From: Scolanthus callimorphus
Taxonomy: Eukaryota; Cnidaria; Anthozoa; Actiniaria; Edwardsiidae
Reading direction: 5' to 3'
Assembly (NCBI GenBank): GCA_033964015.1
Contig: CM066919.1
Coordinates: forward strand, 22,909,421 to 22,973,420
DNA: 64,000 bases
In this document: positions 61,201 to 64,000 of the stretch, in pieces
How positions within the stretch are numbered: the stretch's first letter is position 1
Layout: each line of letters starts with the position of its first letter
Program-made: the position numbers and the translations under genes
The notes under the pieces: model-generated
What the model was told of the DNA's origin: nothing
Database searches by the model: none
What the model saw: the letters and a program-made list of their open reading frames with translations, nothing else

Positions 61201-64000
61201 GTGACTGACGTCCTAATTTCTACCTGCAGAACATCATCCGAAATTGTCTCTGGTTTTGGGAGTGGTGAATGGTCGACCAGCCAATCAGGTAGATTAATGC
61301 GTCGCTCCGCTGATATTGGAACAACCTCAGTATCCATTGGAACAGGCTCGGTAGTTTCTTTCGATGAACCCTCTTCGACATAGTCTTGTGGTCCTTTGAT
61401 TAGAAACACAGGTTCTGCAGATTCCAAAATTCGAGGCACTTCTTTTTCTTCTGGAATGACGACATCTGGTTGAGGTTTCGTCACAAACGTCGACCTCACA
61501 TCAGTTAGCATCGTCTGTGCAGAGGTCGTGACAGGTTCACCTTGAATCACATGTTCCTCTCGTGTTGTTATCCCATTTGCTGTTACAGTTCTGACTGTAG
61601 TTGTCTTGGACGTTTTCATGGTAGTCCGCTTCACTGTCGTTGTACGCCTTACAATATTACCTTCTTCGTCCACGAATTCTTCGAACTCAGGTTCTTGAGA
61701 AGCTGACTGAGGTACTTCAACCCGAAAGCTCTCCAGATCACTCTTTCTAACAGGCTGAACAGTAAATGGGTGCACAACAGATAACGACTCTTCTTCGGGG
61801 GCTTCTATTTGCATTGGTTTTCCATTTTGCGCGACCGTAAGATGTTTTGTAACAACTGTACGCCTTATGATGCGTCTAACATTACGCCCTTCCTCGTCCA
61901 CATATTCTTCAACCTCAGTATCTGAAGGTATTTCTACTGTCTCAGGAACTTCCTCTGTTGGATAACTCACTTCCTCTGCTTCGCCCTCTAGCGTCTGTCC
62001 GCGTTTCTCAATGACAACTCTTTTAGTCGTGACAGTGCGCTTCACAATTCTTCTCACCACTCGCCCTTCCTCATCAACATATTCTTCATATTCCGTATCC
62101 GGAGGCAACTCTTGTTCATCCGTTTTCGGTGTCAGGGCAACTTCAAACGCCTGTAGGTCGCTTTTCCTGACTGGCGTAACGGTAAAAGGCTGCTTATCTA
62201 CAGTGCTAAGTTGAACTTCTTGTCTTTCTTCATCTCCCTTGTCACCTCGCATGACAAATGCCTTTGTCGTAACGCTTCGACTTACTATTTGTCTCCTAAT
62301 GTTTCCCTCCTCGTCCACGTACTCCTCAACTTCGGACTCCTGAGGCATCTCGTCAGGAACTACAATTTCCGTTCTTTGAGAAACAGGCACGCTAAAGCTA
62401 TCTAAAGCGCTTCTCTTTACAGTTAGTACGTTAAACGTAGGCTCTGGTTTGGGCTCCAGCTCTTCTTCTGGTTGTTCAATTTCTTTGAGTTGGCCCTCTT
62501 TATTGAGAAAGAAGACTTTTGTCACAATAGTACGTTTAACAATCCTTCGTACCACGCGACCTTGCTCGTCGGTGACTTCTTCAAGCTCATAATCAGGAGG
62601 CAAGTCTTCAGTTTCTACTGCTTGTGGGTCCTCCACGGGCTGCCCAAATGCATCAATGACGATCCACGTTCTTACAACTGTTCGTGTTACAACTTTTCTT
62701 ACAATACGCCCCTCCTGATCTGTAAATTCTTCTACCTCTGAGTCAGGGGACAGCACCCGTTGCTGTGTAGGAGGAAGTGATACTTCAAAGGCTTTTAGGT
62801 CACGTTTTCTGACCGGTGTGACACTAATAGTCTCTGTTATATCAAGTCCTTCTGGCTTTGGCTTGCTGTGTAATGCAACTAGAAGCTCAGTCCTTTCTTC
62901 CGGTGAAATATCCACCTCAGCAGGTTGTCCATCTTCATTTACGGTAAACACTTTAACCGTAATGTAACGCTTGTAAACTCGTCGCGCTGTGCGACCCTGT
63001 TCATCAGTAAATTCCTCTACTTCAGAGTCCTCCGGTATCTCGTCCATTGCTTGCGGATCTTTAGCTGGCCGTCCGAATTCATCAATAACAATCCACGTCC
63101 GAGTTACAGTCCGTGTAGTAACTACTCTTACAATACGACCTTGCTTGTCTAAAAACTCCTCGATCTCAGGTGGTTCTTCCGGCAGAAACACAGGTTCAGC
63201 AGACTCCAAAATTCGAGGGGCTTCTTCAGGTTCCTTCGACAATGTAATATCGAATGTTTGCAAGTCGCGTTTCATGACAGGTGTAACAACGAAAGGCTGA
63301 GCAGCGATGGGCTTTTCAGGAGGAGCCACAGAAACTGTTACATCTTCACCCGTAACACGTTCTGAACTGTCAGGTTTCTGCTTCAGTGGCTCAATAGTTT
63401 TAAGTTCTTCTTCGGGGTGCTCCATGGCTTCTAGTAGCTTAGCCTCTTCTTCTGCAGAAACATCAACTTCAACTGGTACATCATGCTCATCAAGAACGTA
63501 CACTTTTATGACCACAACACGTTTGTAAATCCTTCGAACAATACGACCTTGGTCATCAGTAATCTCTTCTACTTCACAGTCTTTGGGAAGTGCTTCACAA
63601 TCAGGTGCACGCGAATCTTGCACTCGCTGTCCAAATTCATCCACAACAATCCATGTTCGAATTATACTTTTCGTGATGACTTTCTTTACAATGCGCCCCT
63701 GCTTGTCAACAAATTGATTTTCGATGGAGTCAAGTGAACCTGGCTCATCTTCAGGTTTTCCAGCCAGAGTCACTTCGAAGGTTTGTAAGTCACTTTTCTT
63801 AACCGGAGTAACACTGAAAGTTTGAGTTACTGTTGCCGTATCAGGCAATTTAACAGTAAGTATTGCTTGTTTATCCTTGAGAGAGTCTGAACTGTCAGGC
63901 TCTTGCCTCATGGGCTCGACACTTTTAAGTTCTTGACCAGATTGTTCCATAGCCTCCAGTAGTTTAGCTTGTTCGTCCTGAGGGACATCAGCCTGGACTG
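239..64000 (-). CDS. Giant spectraplakin-like cytolinker gene, partial at both ends (overview)
   Basis: Overview entry; exons are numbered below in transcription order within the window. Seen: one minus-strand series of exons with consistent GT-AG borders and almost always phase 0. Exon 1 is a giant repeat exon; exons 2-45 encode about 54 spectrin repeats (heptad-rich, W and PW positions, PVS/PIS..P linkers, PGEER-like loops). Known: spectraplakins (MACF1, dystonin, Shot) carry CH domains, a plakin domain, sometimes a giant isoform-specific exon, a spectrin rod, then EF-hands and a GAS2 domain, and link actin to microtubules. Repeats here recall MACF1/dystonin rod repeats, for example the PSAEY..VK.Q, QQAK and PGEEKR-type segments. 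Inferred: the same family. A nesprin/Msp300-like giant protein is the main alternative, because 54 repeats is far above the roughly 20-plus of vertebrate spectraplakins. Gene ends are outside the window. Confidence 0.68.
1548..2534 (-). CDS. Exon 44: three fused spectrin repeats (329 codons)
   Basis: Starts TIQDAVASLQPVLTQLLK; contains SEPGPDRDALAQKLHDTT, TRWNNVKDKTEERQ and FKPWLSSAEKRL, and in its third repeat a LEEWLPKVQEIVASQEPIS linker. Exactly 987 nt, as is exon 45. Confidence 0.88.
3126..3458 (-). CDS. Exon 43: spectrin repeat (111 codons)
   Basis: Starts LLKDDIAKHKAVLQKAEN; contains LDSLTGKVDQRQARLQDV and the linker EPVSGLHETAKEQSQDHK. The LLKDD start has no ATG, so the exon is longer than any ATG-led frame in it. 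Donor GTTAGG. Confidence 0.86.
3459..5803. other. Intron, 2.3 kb
   Basis: Between exons 42 and 43. It holds the inverted-repeat element at 3576-3728 and, next to it, a GC-rich patch (3745-3850). The rest is AT-rich with short meaningless open frames. Confidence 0.65.
3576..3728. mobile_element. Small inverted-repeat element (MITE-like)
   Basis: The left end ATACCAAATCAGTGAATA is matched by the reverse complement TATTCTACTGATTTGGTAT at the right end, with one extra base. Inside lies TCTGATTGGTTC. About 150 bp, non-coding. Confidence 0.6.
5804..6136 (-). CDS. Exon 42: spectrin repeat (111 codons)
   Basis: Starts DLLDSLEQQKPGVDSLGD; contains LQELEEWLPEVKERV and the linker QQPISTEPETVRQQLEEAR. 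The linker closely recalls ISTQPEAVKQQLEE-type linkers of MACF1. Donor GTGAGT. Confidence 0.87.
6137..6968. other. Intron, 0.8 kb, nothing recognised
   Basis: Between exons 41 and 42. AT-rich, no repeat or conserved frame seen. Confidence 0.6.
6969..10591 (-). CDS. Exon 41: eleven fused spectrin repeats, with one frame break
   Basis: 3623 nt between TTTCAG acceptor and GTATGT donor, one short of 3624 (1208 codons, close to 11 x 110). It starts SMQKELAKRRAVLDNME. The frame breaks near 7892-7915: upstream reads HDLEKLK, downstream must shift to read DVGHRLVESCDNDPNVY. Clear repeats include TEPGEDRRSMEKKLSDLN, ERWGKVKYKANERDEH, FEPWLTSAERAL and MEPVSSDPEKLRAQVKE. This is by far the longest intron-free piece of the rod. 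Confidence 0.88.
10830..11132. mobile_element. Inverted-repeat element with long G/C runs
   Basis: Left: a run of about 20 G, then CTGATAGGGATGCTCGTCG and TATTTTTTAGGGG. Right: TTTTTTAGGGTA, then CGACGAGCACCCCTATCA and runs of C and G of 14-15 bases. The two sides are reverse complements. A related fragment (TCAACGAGCACCCCCACCC) lies near 14358. Confidence 0.6.
11323..11655 (-). CDS. Exon 40: spectrin repeat (111 codons)
   Basis: Starts GLINSLEVQKPEVQHAVK; contains EMRELELWVNEAAETT and ends KVVNARLKQIE at donor GTTAGT. Standard 333 nt, phase 0. Confidence 0.85.
11810..12059 (-). CDS. Exon 39: rest of a spectrin repeat (250 nt)
   Basis: Begins with the last base of a split Ser codon, then NAPDDLYVVEAQAQYL, and ends QALAHTK at donor GTAAGG. 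Contains DMVGCDVDKAKQALAHTK as the linker. Its acceptor is a CTCACAG. Confidence 0.82.
12579..12982 (-). CDS. Exon 38: spectrin repeat plus start of the next (404 nt)
   Basis: Starts MLQEDVKETNELAEELIA; contains AEPSPERDALEQRLQDVK, TRWDSVMAKTTDREQE and FTAWLTGIDKKL; ends SDVI plus a split Ser codon (AG|T) at donor GTGAGG. Exons 38+39+40 total 987 nt, the exact size of exons 44 and 45. Confidence 0.84.
13395..13619 (-). CDS. Exon 37: second part of a spectrin repeat (75 codons)
   Basis: Starts VVSTLSRAQVKMDRIAHR; contains KLQSTILECQDIQVSLADF and the linker MRPVSAVHDTLKEQEREFK. Same length and same repeat position as exon 24. Confidence 0.83.
13850..13960. mobile_element. Short inverted-repeat element (MITE-like)
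   Basis: The left end ATCATCAACCGGGAGCCTTT is matched in reverse complement at the right end with about two mismatches. A relative (GCGCAAAGGTTCCCGGTTGA) lies near 30048-30067, and a weaker one near 15095. Confidence 0.6.
14654..14830 (-). CDS. Exon 36: spectrin linker and start of next repeat (59 codons)
   Basis: Starts VIDALEPVSTEPEKVKSQ and ends EETVTVE at donor GTATAA. Joined to exon 35 and exon 37 in phase 0. The sequence across the joins follows the standard repeat pattern. Confidence 0.8.
15297..16211 (-). CDS. Exon 35: almost three spectrin repeats (305 codons)
   Basis: Starts PIADDIHKHEPVFDAIK; contains SEPGKERDRVEHRMSH, TRWDNLQKDSAARQ and IVPWLMVAEKKL; ends LQTWFAAIVQ at donor GTAATG. 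It runs into the next repeat up to its W helix, which continues in exon 36. Confidence 0.86.
16420..16893 (-). CDS. Exon 34: end of one spectrin repeat and all of the next (158 codons)
   Basis: Starts VVELLDSYDTNITKVEED; contains LQPVSSDPDEVQKQILE, then SKEPLDVLLSSIGDRQNEL and FLVWLCSVEEKLADE; ends ELKREHQ at donor GTGAGA. Confidence 0.85.
17207..17383 (-). CDS. Exon 33: first part of a spectrin repeat (59 codons)
   Basis: Starts KSVAVLANRKPVLKDLNK and ends RVIFMDK at donor GTAAGG. Exons 33-37 (59, 158, 305, 59 and 75 codons) total 656 codons, close to six repeats, with introns at varied places but always between codons. Confidence 0.8.
17837..18175 (-). CDS. Exon 32: spectrin repeat (113 codons)
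   Basis: Starts ILQDEIQAHKPDHQAID; contains VTRRYEALKGDVNKQ; ends HEDLSKVK at donor GTAAGA. Phase 0 borders. Confidence 0.83.
18176..19141. other. Intron, 1 kb, nothing recognised
   Basis: Between exons 31 and 32. AT-rich. Only a small hairpin (CTACGCTAAAAATAGCGTAG) at about 18302-18321 was noted. Confidence 0.55.
19142..19471 (-). CDS. Exon 31: spectrin repeat (110 codons)
   Basis: Starts ALKKDLDQHAQSYDHVMK; contains LPPGRERNKLEEKL, AWEELSEKVIQRREQ and FISWLGDAESRL; ends RVQETLE at donor GTGAGT. The PPGRER loop and W positions are of MACF1/dystonin style. Confidence 0.86.
19632..19964 (-). CDS. Exon 30: spectrin repeat (111 codons)
   Basis: Starts ELSEEVQQKVALLEQAKQ; contains NLQSALLHSQDLKDSMEEL and RWMTSADNLYNLLGPVSA; ends DQEEKLE at donor GTACTA. 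Standard 333 nt. Confidence 0.85.
20198..20530 (-). CDS. Exon 29: spectrin repeat (111 codons)
   Basis: Starts AAINELAESDKRVHLIRR; contains GLEKWIPGARERVDEEKP and ends DEIKTQLDDLK at donor GTAAGA. Standard 333 nt. Confidence 0.86.
21029..21355 (-). CDS. Exon 28: spectrin repeat (109 codons)
   Basis: Starts TFQDEVANQLASLAVAEQ; contains LNSARTPLIELAEKLKDR and ends GESELGKVE at donor GTAGGT. Phase 0 borders. Confidence 0.84.
21591..21911 (-). CDS. Exon 27: spectrin repeat (107 codons)
   Basis: Starts ALQDDVKSLEGEVQDIAK and ends KQQLEEVE at donor GTGAGT. The linker is EPIHHDEDVIKQQLEEVE. Confidence 0.83.
22439..22789 (-). CDS. Exon 26: spectrin repeat (117 codons)
   Basis: Starts FLQQFLQEDIEGYRPVYK; contains NRWSKINEFYQDRRK; ends EGIDVEAGKKELAAMK at donor GTATGG. 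Slightly long. Confidence 0.83.
23056..23385 (-). CDS. Exon 25: spectrin repeat (110 codons)
   Basis: Starts GVFLEISIQEVVFDDIIR; contains SEPGDHKDRLKQSL and SRWNDVLQRATTRNDQ; ends REHALLK at donor GTAAGG. Phase 0 borders. Confidence 0.83.
23468..23655. mobile_element. Inverted-repeat element with a near-perfect inner palindrome
   Basis: The 15-base arms GGGACAACATTACGC and GCGTAATGTTGTCCC are separated by four bases near 23475-23508. The right arm, extended (GTCCCATTTCAGATCACGTT), recurs in reverse complement near 23620-23653 with minor changes. Confidence 0.65.
23947..24171 (-). CDS. Exon 24: second part of a spectrin repeat (75 codons)
   Basis: Starts VRDKLDETQQPFDRLHAQ; contains RLQNVVLQGQDFELSLDEL and the linker EPVSAKYEKAFQQKQDHE. 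Another 225 nt exon, at 13395-13619, starts at the matching repeat position. Confidence 0.83.
24260..24367 (-). CDS. Exon 23: first part of a spectrin repeat (36 codons)
   Basis: Small exon reading DINEQFISCRPKVEKMEE and ending ALVAE at donor GTAACG. 108 nt plus exon 24 (225 nt) is 333 nt, exactly one standard repeat. Found by borders and phase. Confidence 0.78.
24702..25013 (-). CDS. Exon 22: spectrin repeat (104 codons)
   Basis: Starts ELLGDLENRRANLEVVEV; contains RVESIALFMQLCHEVEEF and the linker LRPISEDSEAAKEQLQETK. Phase 0 borders. A little shorter than the 110-residue norm. Confidence 0.83.
25444..25782 (-). CDS. Exon 21: spectrin repeat (113 codons)
   Basis: Starts DFKTAVESQRSNQKLVN and ends KEELQKIE at donor GTAAAT. 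The linker is EPSVGLDADKGKEELQKIE. Confidence 0.84.
26104..26272. repeat. Tandem (CCCCTAG)n, about 24 units
   Basis: An almost perfect 7 bp repeat over about 168 bp in the intron between exons 20 and 21. It differs from the metazoan telomere repeat (CCCTAA). No function inferred. Confidence 0.97.
26429..26758 (-). CDS. Exon 20: spectrin repeat (110 codons)
   Basis: Starts ALNQEVVAKQPVIEHIER; contains MNPGPDRDVLKYKLADM, RRYGNVKEKAADRKA and FVGFLDESEDKL; ends KRAGVK with donor GTAAGT. Phase 0 borders. Confidence 0.85.
27245..27574 (-). CDS. Exon 19: spectrin repeat (110 codons)
   Basis: Starts ELHNLLLEKRPLLATAED and ends GKQKTEQQ at donor GTAGAG. The segment EEKEKQQAKQEPPLLNMAK resembles a DDKQSQQAK-type segment I recall in MACF1. 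Confidence 0.83.
28272..28663. mobile_element. Inverted-repeat element, ~390 bp
   Basis: The left end AAGGCCAACAACCCCAGGGT and following TACTCGGATAT are matched in reverse complement by ATATCCGAGTACTCCCCCTG GGCCAACAACCTT at the right. The inside has repeated TATTTTGGG(G)TA-like words on both strands. Confidence 0.7.
28710..29042 (-). CDS. Exon 18: spectrin repeat (111 codons)
   Basis: Starts TLLSALENAKEDLDAVN; contains FQGALNEFESWLPEAM and the linker FKPISAEPEELKKQLAEVE at its end. Standard 333 nt length, phase 0 borders (CTGCAG acceptor, GTAAAC donor). Confidence 0.87.
29608..29793 (-). CDS. Exon 17: second part of a spectrin repeat (62 codons)
   Basis: Starts VMEEALLDKKKKIEATQQ and ends ARADRDTLQ at donor GTAAGA. 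Contains the TAVGTDLDKARADRDTL linker. Confidence 0.8.
30224..30376 (-). CDS. Exon 16: first part of a spectrin repeat (51 codons)
   Basis: Starts ALQEDLANHSPVYQFFLS and ends NHEVSNRWQ at donor GTACTG. It has no ATG-led open frame of its own length, but joins exon 17 (62 codons) in phase 0 to make a 113-residue repeat. Confidence 0.78.
30791..31050. mobile_element. Inverted-repeat element, family with 40119-40252 (copy 1)
   Basis: The ends GAGCACAACTTTCTATGACT and its reverse complement flank GATGTTGGGAGAGACAC and its reverse complement. The central part is an inverted pair around ATTTTACAATGTTC. The block AGCGGGGGAGAACCAT near 30869 also occurs, inverted, just outside copy 2. Confidence 0.75.
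31205..31533 (-). CDS. Exon 15: spectrin repeat with a one-base frame break
   Basis: 329 nt between acceptor TTCAAG and donor GTACGG, one short of 330. It starts VVVKEVDLLNPISNYIF, contains EAPPGDEKDTLENRV and RHKVIEAV, then must shift frame near 31338-31348 to read PSAQNYDDAYRALSVWMKDA and end NKQKSTLM. The shifted reading restores the PSA..YDDA...W pattern seen in other repeats, so a missing base is likely. Confidence 0.78.
31870..32202 (-). CDS. Exon 14: spectrin repeat (111 codons)
   Basis: Starts NLEEEVVIHRRKIETMEE and ends KEQKTSHE at donor GTAAGT. Its linker AKPVSAEYVVIKEQK closely recalls the PSAEYKVVK-type linker of MACF1, one of the better reasons for the spectraplakin call. Confidence 0.85.
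32413..32458. repeat. Two direct copies of a 23 bp word
   Basis: CATTTAGATATCTGAGTACG with trailing CAA occurs twice back to back in an intron. Confidence 0.85.
32954..33238 (-). CDS. Exon 13: short spectrin repeat (95 codons)
   Basis: Starts NMLDVLETTEIKLVRLSK and ends DQLQHVQ at donor GTGGGT. About 15 residues shorter than neighbours and poorly conserved: it lacks the usual PVS linker. It is placed by phase, borders and position between good repeats. Confidence 0.72.
33320..33705. repeat. Degenerate tandem repeat, about three copies, in an intron
   Basis: Shared words are GCGCTT.GGA.GATAGTACT, GAGAAAAGATGCA, AAGGATCCAG, TGGCAATTCCTATGAATGTG and ATCACTGAGAAAATG. They occur near 33320-33434, in part near 33484-33561, and in diverged form near 33588-33705. 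Confidence 0.75.
33763..34101 (-). CDS. Exon 12: spectrin repeat (113 codons)
   Basis: Starts DLRAAIENYRPVYQQL and ends KQELDKVN at donor GTAAGT. Contains the EPAYGTDLGQVKQELDKV linker, a GTDL form like that of MACF1-type repeats. Confidence 0.83.
34529..34864 (-). CDS. Exon 11: spectrin repeat (112 codons)
   Basis: Starts VLMEDIKAHAPVHEGIQ; contains APTQADRASLESRL and RWRSVNKAANDR, then NNLLAWLSKDE; ends QKQTTMK. Phase 0 borders. The PTQADR loop occupies the place of PGEER loops typical of MACF1-type repeats. Confidence 0.85.
35035..35443. mobile_element. Large inverted repeat, ~409 bp (foldback/MITE-like)
   Basis: The ends ATAGGCCTTTATCACGCAAT are exact reverse complements. The arms continue inwards for about 170 bp with moderate divergence (for example AATTCTACACATCCATAT against ATACGGATGTGTAGAATT). 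There is a central gap of about 60 bp. Confidence 0.8.
35652..35912. mobile_element. Inverted-repeat element, ~260 bp
   Basis: Ends TATAGAGCGGTTTTCACATG and the reverse complement CATGTGAAATCCGCTCTATA. Inside are CAATTGCAATTG and AGCCAATCAGAAT-like words. Non-coding, in the intron between exons 10 and 11. Confidence 0.72.
36045..36257 (-). CDS. Exon 10: second part of a spectrin repeat (71 codons)
   Basis: Starts IQSVTDRYIEVEDKLRDK and ends KKQNKEQQ at donor GTAGGA. Contains FEQTIEDFETWLNQTE. Completes the 111-residue repeat begun in exon 9. Confidence 0.8.
36325..36444 (-). CDS. Exon 9: first part of a spectrin repeat (40 codons)
   Basis: Small exon between CTAG acceptor and GTACAT donor, reading ATYMALCQLKTMLASLQ and ending ELTKK. 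It has no independent start codon and is recognised by its frame, borders and fit: 120 nt plus the 213 nt of exon 10 gives 333 nt, the standard length for one repeat. Confidence 0.75.
36967..37140 (-). CDS. Exon 8: second part of a spectrin repeat (58 codons)
   Basis: Starts VKKELQDQKKALDSDN and ends KQLLNQVN at donor GTAAGT. The linker is GELTEDPEQVKQLLNQ, equivalent to the PVSTEPE-type linkers elsewhere. Confidence 0.78.
37165..37572. repeat. CAA/CAG-type trinucleotide microsatellite
   Basis: About 400 bp of mixed AACAAC, CAGCAA and AACAGC words in the intron between exons 7 and 8. It gives glutamine-rich or cysteine-rich fake frames on either strand. Confidence 0.95.
37959..38108 (-). CDS. 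Exon 7: first part of a spectrin repeat (50 codons)
   Basis: Starts VALYVVDQRQSDVDKVNA and ends NNRYDK. With exon 8 (58 codons) it forms one 108-residue repeat. The split falls at the RYD-K point in the middle of the repeat. Confidence 0.75.
38161..38475. mobile_element. Inverted-repeat element, ~315 bp
   Basis: Ends AGGGTGTGTTTCTT and AAGAAACGCACCCT (one mismatch). Inside, many GAATCCGGATTCG-like words and GTTTCTTT repeat on both strands. No flanking target duplication was convincing. Confidence 0.68.
38614..38931 (-). CDS. Exon 6: spectrin repeat (106 codons)
   Basis: Starts ALKADVDEHKPTYYVIE, contains the EPEGPKRNEV loop and RWGAVN, and ends ELQAVK at donor GTTAGC. Phase 0 at both borders. 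Confidence 0.83.
39025..39304 (-). CDS. Exon 5: second part of a spectrin repeat (280 nt)
   Basis: Begins with the last base of a split Arg codon, then TPDGRKESEVIPSEV, and ends QQEALD at donor GTGAGT. It contains the linker RAKPLNHNVDDLKEQQEALD. The repeat is longer than its neighbours because of the NSNSRTPDGRKES insertion around the intron. Confidence 0.78.
39584..39681 (-). CDS. Exon 4: first part of a spectrin repeat (98 nt)
   Basis: Begins ELHNELEQAKPLLSTA and ends in a split codon (TCT AG|G) at donor GTAAGC. With exon 5 (280 nt) it makes 378 nt, 126 codons. This is one of only two places in the rod where an intron interrupts a codon. Confidence 0.75.
40119..40252. mobile_element. Inverted-repeat element, family with 30791-31050 (copy 2)
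   Basis: AGCATTAGAGCACAACTTTC and its exact reverse complement form the ends, with TTGGGAGAGACACTCGAAAC and its partner inside. It is nearly a full palindrome. Flanking GCGCGCTCTGATTGGTCC (40041) matches an inverted sequence beside copy 1 (31076-31097). Confidence 0.78.
40275..40594 (-). CDS. Exon 3: spectrin repeat with a one-base frame break
   Basis: Acceptor TTCACAG, donor GTAAGG. The exon is 320 nt, one short of 321 (107 codons), while its neighbours are phase 0. It starts GLQEKLDTRAHA and must change frame near 40552-40566 to read DSAGQNLLALESPEVDLRG and onward to RIAELE. This is best read as one missing base. It is the first exon shared by the long isoform and the alternative-start isoform. 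Confidence 0.78.
40595..43075. other. Intron between alternative first exon and exon 3, nothing recognised
   Basis: AT-rich, 2.5 kb. No repeat pair, conserved frame or RNA gene seen. Short frames near 41061, 41436 and 42497 lack support. Confidence 0.6.
43076..43726 (-). CDS. Alternative first exon, 217 codons, novel N-terminus
   Basis: The ATG at 43724-43726 begins MDSDLETLDEGLGSECSSDC. An in-frame TAA lies about eight codons upstream with no acceptor between, so translation should start here. The exon ends RQKPRAQ with a strong donor (GTAAGT) in phase 0, able to join exon 3. The peptide is Ser/Thr-rich and basic in the middle, then has a W/Y-rich end (TITVWRGEL, FVYVPSWYFED). I recognise no domain. 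It implies a shorter isoform lacking the giant exon but carrying the spectrin rod. MACF1/dystonin and Shot are known to use several alternative N-termini. Confidence 0.7.
43727..44060 (-). promoter_or_regulatory. Presumed promoter/5'UTR region of the alternative first exon
   Basis: Placed only by logic: the 43076-43726 exon has its own start codon and an upstream in-frame stop, so transcription should start just upstream (to the right). I see no convincing TATA box. The stretch has several CpG-containing segments and is richer in GC than the intron on its left. Confidence 0.35.
44061..47231. other. Intron section with no recognised gene
   Basis: AT-rich sequence between the alternative first exon and exon 2. 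Short open frames on both strands (for example near 45608 and 46507) lack repeat homology, splice context or codon bias. The only structure seen is the inverted-repeat element at 47044-47199, listed separately. Confidence 0.6.
47044..47199. mobile_element. Inverted-repeat element, ~155 bp
   Basis: ATGCATTCTCGTACCCAGAG CTCC at the left is matched by GGAGAGCTCTGGATACGAGA ATGC in reverse complement at the right. It sits just downstream of the donor of exon 2. Confidence 0.72.
47232..47558 (-). CDS. Exon 2: spectrin repeat (109 codons, phase 0/0)
   Basis: Acceptor ...CTACAG and donor GTAGGT are clear. The peptide begins KLNDDLIDHKPIIENF and ends AEIRQIK. It has the usual repeat layout used throughout this rod: the exon starts in the helix before the D-KP segment and ends just after the next linker. 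It joins exon 1 on its 5' side and exon 3 on its 3' side in the long isoform. Confidence 0.82.
48090..48330. repeat. Degenerate tandem repeat, units ~40-50 bp
   Basis: Repeated words of the form CCC(T)TTGGAAA(T/C)TC and CCTGTAGAAATTCCAGG (five or so) recur along the stretch, with changes. Confidence 0.55.
48895..49140. repeat. Minisatellite with ACGGGAAACCATGG words
   Basis: CGTGCAAACTATGAACAC occurs twice (near 48900 and 48967). CACGGGAAACCATGG(A/T)CA then recurs about six times with small changes, up to 49140. Confidence 0.8.
49622..49850 (-). other. End of giant exon: change into spectrin-like sequence
   Basis: After a shift of one frame near 49845-49880 the sequence reads EYTSVTEEFITIIEALYQQV and continues through FEELLFWLLDMEKRLSVLEP to the donor. 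This is helical, with a W-containing spectrin-type segment. The start resembles in style the YTxLVTL-type helix at the plakin-to-rod junction of spectraplakins, which is my inference. Without the shift the giant frame would stop at 49813. The shift may be another missing base. An unrecognised short intron ending at the CTGCAG near 49848-49853 is also possible. Confidence 0.55.
49622..64000 (-). CDS. Exon 1: giant repeat exon, at least 14.4 kb, open at the 5' side
   Basis: Encodes about 4800 residues in one open stretch once eight apparent one-base deletions are allowed for. It holds about 51 copies of a motif of the form EE(F/Y)(V/T)D(E/D)(E/Q)GR-V-RR(I/V)-KR followed by TTKT and basic residues. 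Between copies lie ILESAEPV-(F/S)LEE, LPDW(L/P), IPDLD and TPVRKSDL segments. The composition is strongly charged, so the region is probably extended and largely disordered. The donor at the left edge (CAG|GTATTA) follows a spectrin-like segment. I know no named domain with this repeat. Its place just before the spectrin rod matches the position of the plakin-repeat giant exon of long MACF1/dystonin isoforms, but no plakin-repeat signature (GIIDP, EAIRRG) was seen. The acceptor lies beyond 64000. Confidence 0.75.
51150..53105 (-). repeat. Tandem duplication of ~0.98 kb inside the giant exon
   Basis: The block with TFRKEQI, EEFVD(N/D)EGRI, TVMTRTIREGE, PIPDLDQLDSTTVVEPEDHE, IPLETMDGTEP, LPDWLEPVKHEPGPQ and EEYVDVEGRRVRK occurs twice. 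For example, the PIPDLDQLD segment lies near 51481 and 52462. The two copies are nearly identical, with a small in-frame length difference (SADEEGE-like insertion near 52240). The right copy carries two of the apparent one-base deletions (near 52520 and 52613). Confidence 0.85.
53430..59930 (-). repeat. Tandem array: seven ~903-924 bp coding units, two alternating types
   Basis: Equivalent points recur near 54059, 54962, 55886, 56808, 57711, 58634 and 59557, so the spacings are 903, 924, 922, 903, 923 and 923 bp. Each unit of about 301-308 codons holds four EEFVD-type motifs in fixed order: DDEGRIV..TVMTRTIR; DDEGRTV..TMTTEMVRSPEEDG; NEGRIV..LVTKT; EEYVDEEGRTV..TVVLK. These are followed by ESAEPVSLEELPSDK and a LPDWPKDVEP-type linker. 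Units alternate between a type with ILESVEAEIPTEKTSEVP and a type with ILESTEPEIPREDSSKMQ. Copies look over 90% alike by eye. Seven of the eleven frame breaks fall here or in the neighbouring 981 bp duplication. Confidence 0.9.
60000..64000 (-). other. N-terminal diverged section of the giant exon with TPVRKSDL modules
   Basis: This section stays open for over 4 kb without a frame break. Repeats are diverged. Roughly ten copies of the EE-(F/V/I)-(T/V)-D-(Q/E)-GR motif alternate with six copies of a (F)-V-TPV(R/K)K(S/R)DLQ-F-(E/D)V segment. Some motif copies end in RTWIVIDEFG and others in (V/T)KVF/TKRVV, so two subclasses alternate (RTWIV.DEFGQP followed by KVF-LNEDGQP). ESAEPV and LPDWL/IPEFD/IPDLD segments appear towards the left. 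No known function. Confidence 0.7.
60720..60830 (-). other. Glutamate-rich acidic tract in the giant exon
   Basis: About 35 residues, mostly E with some D and V, starting around KGKEEEKEEEEEVEEEED and ending in YVEDEFSEE. The plus strand shows CTC/TCC/TTC triplet runs. The reading frame stays open across it. It separates the diverged N-terminal section from the tandem array side. Such tracts are usually disordered and can change length by slippage. Confidence 0.85.
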
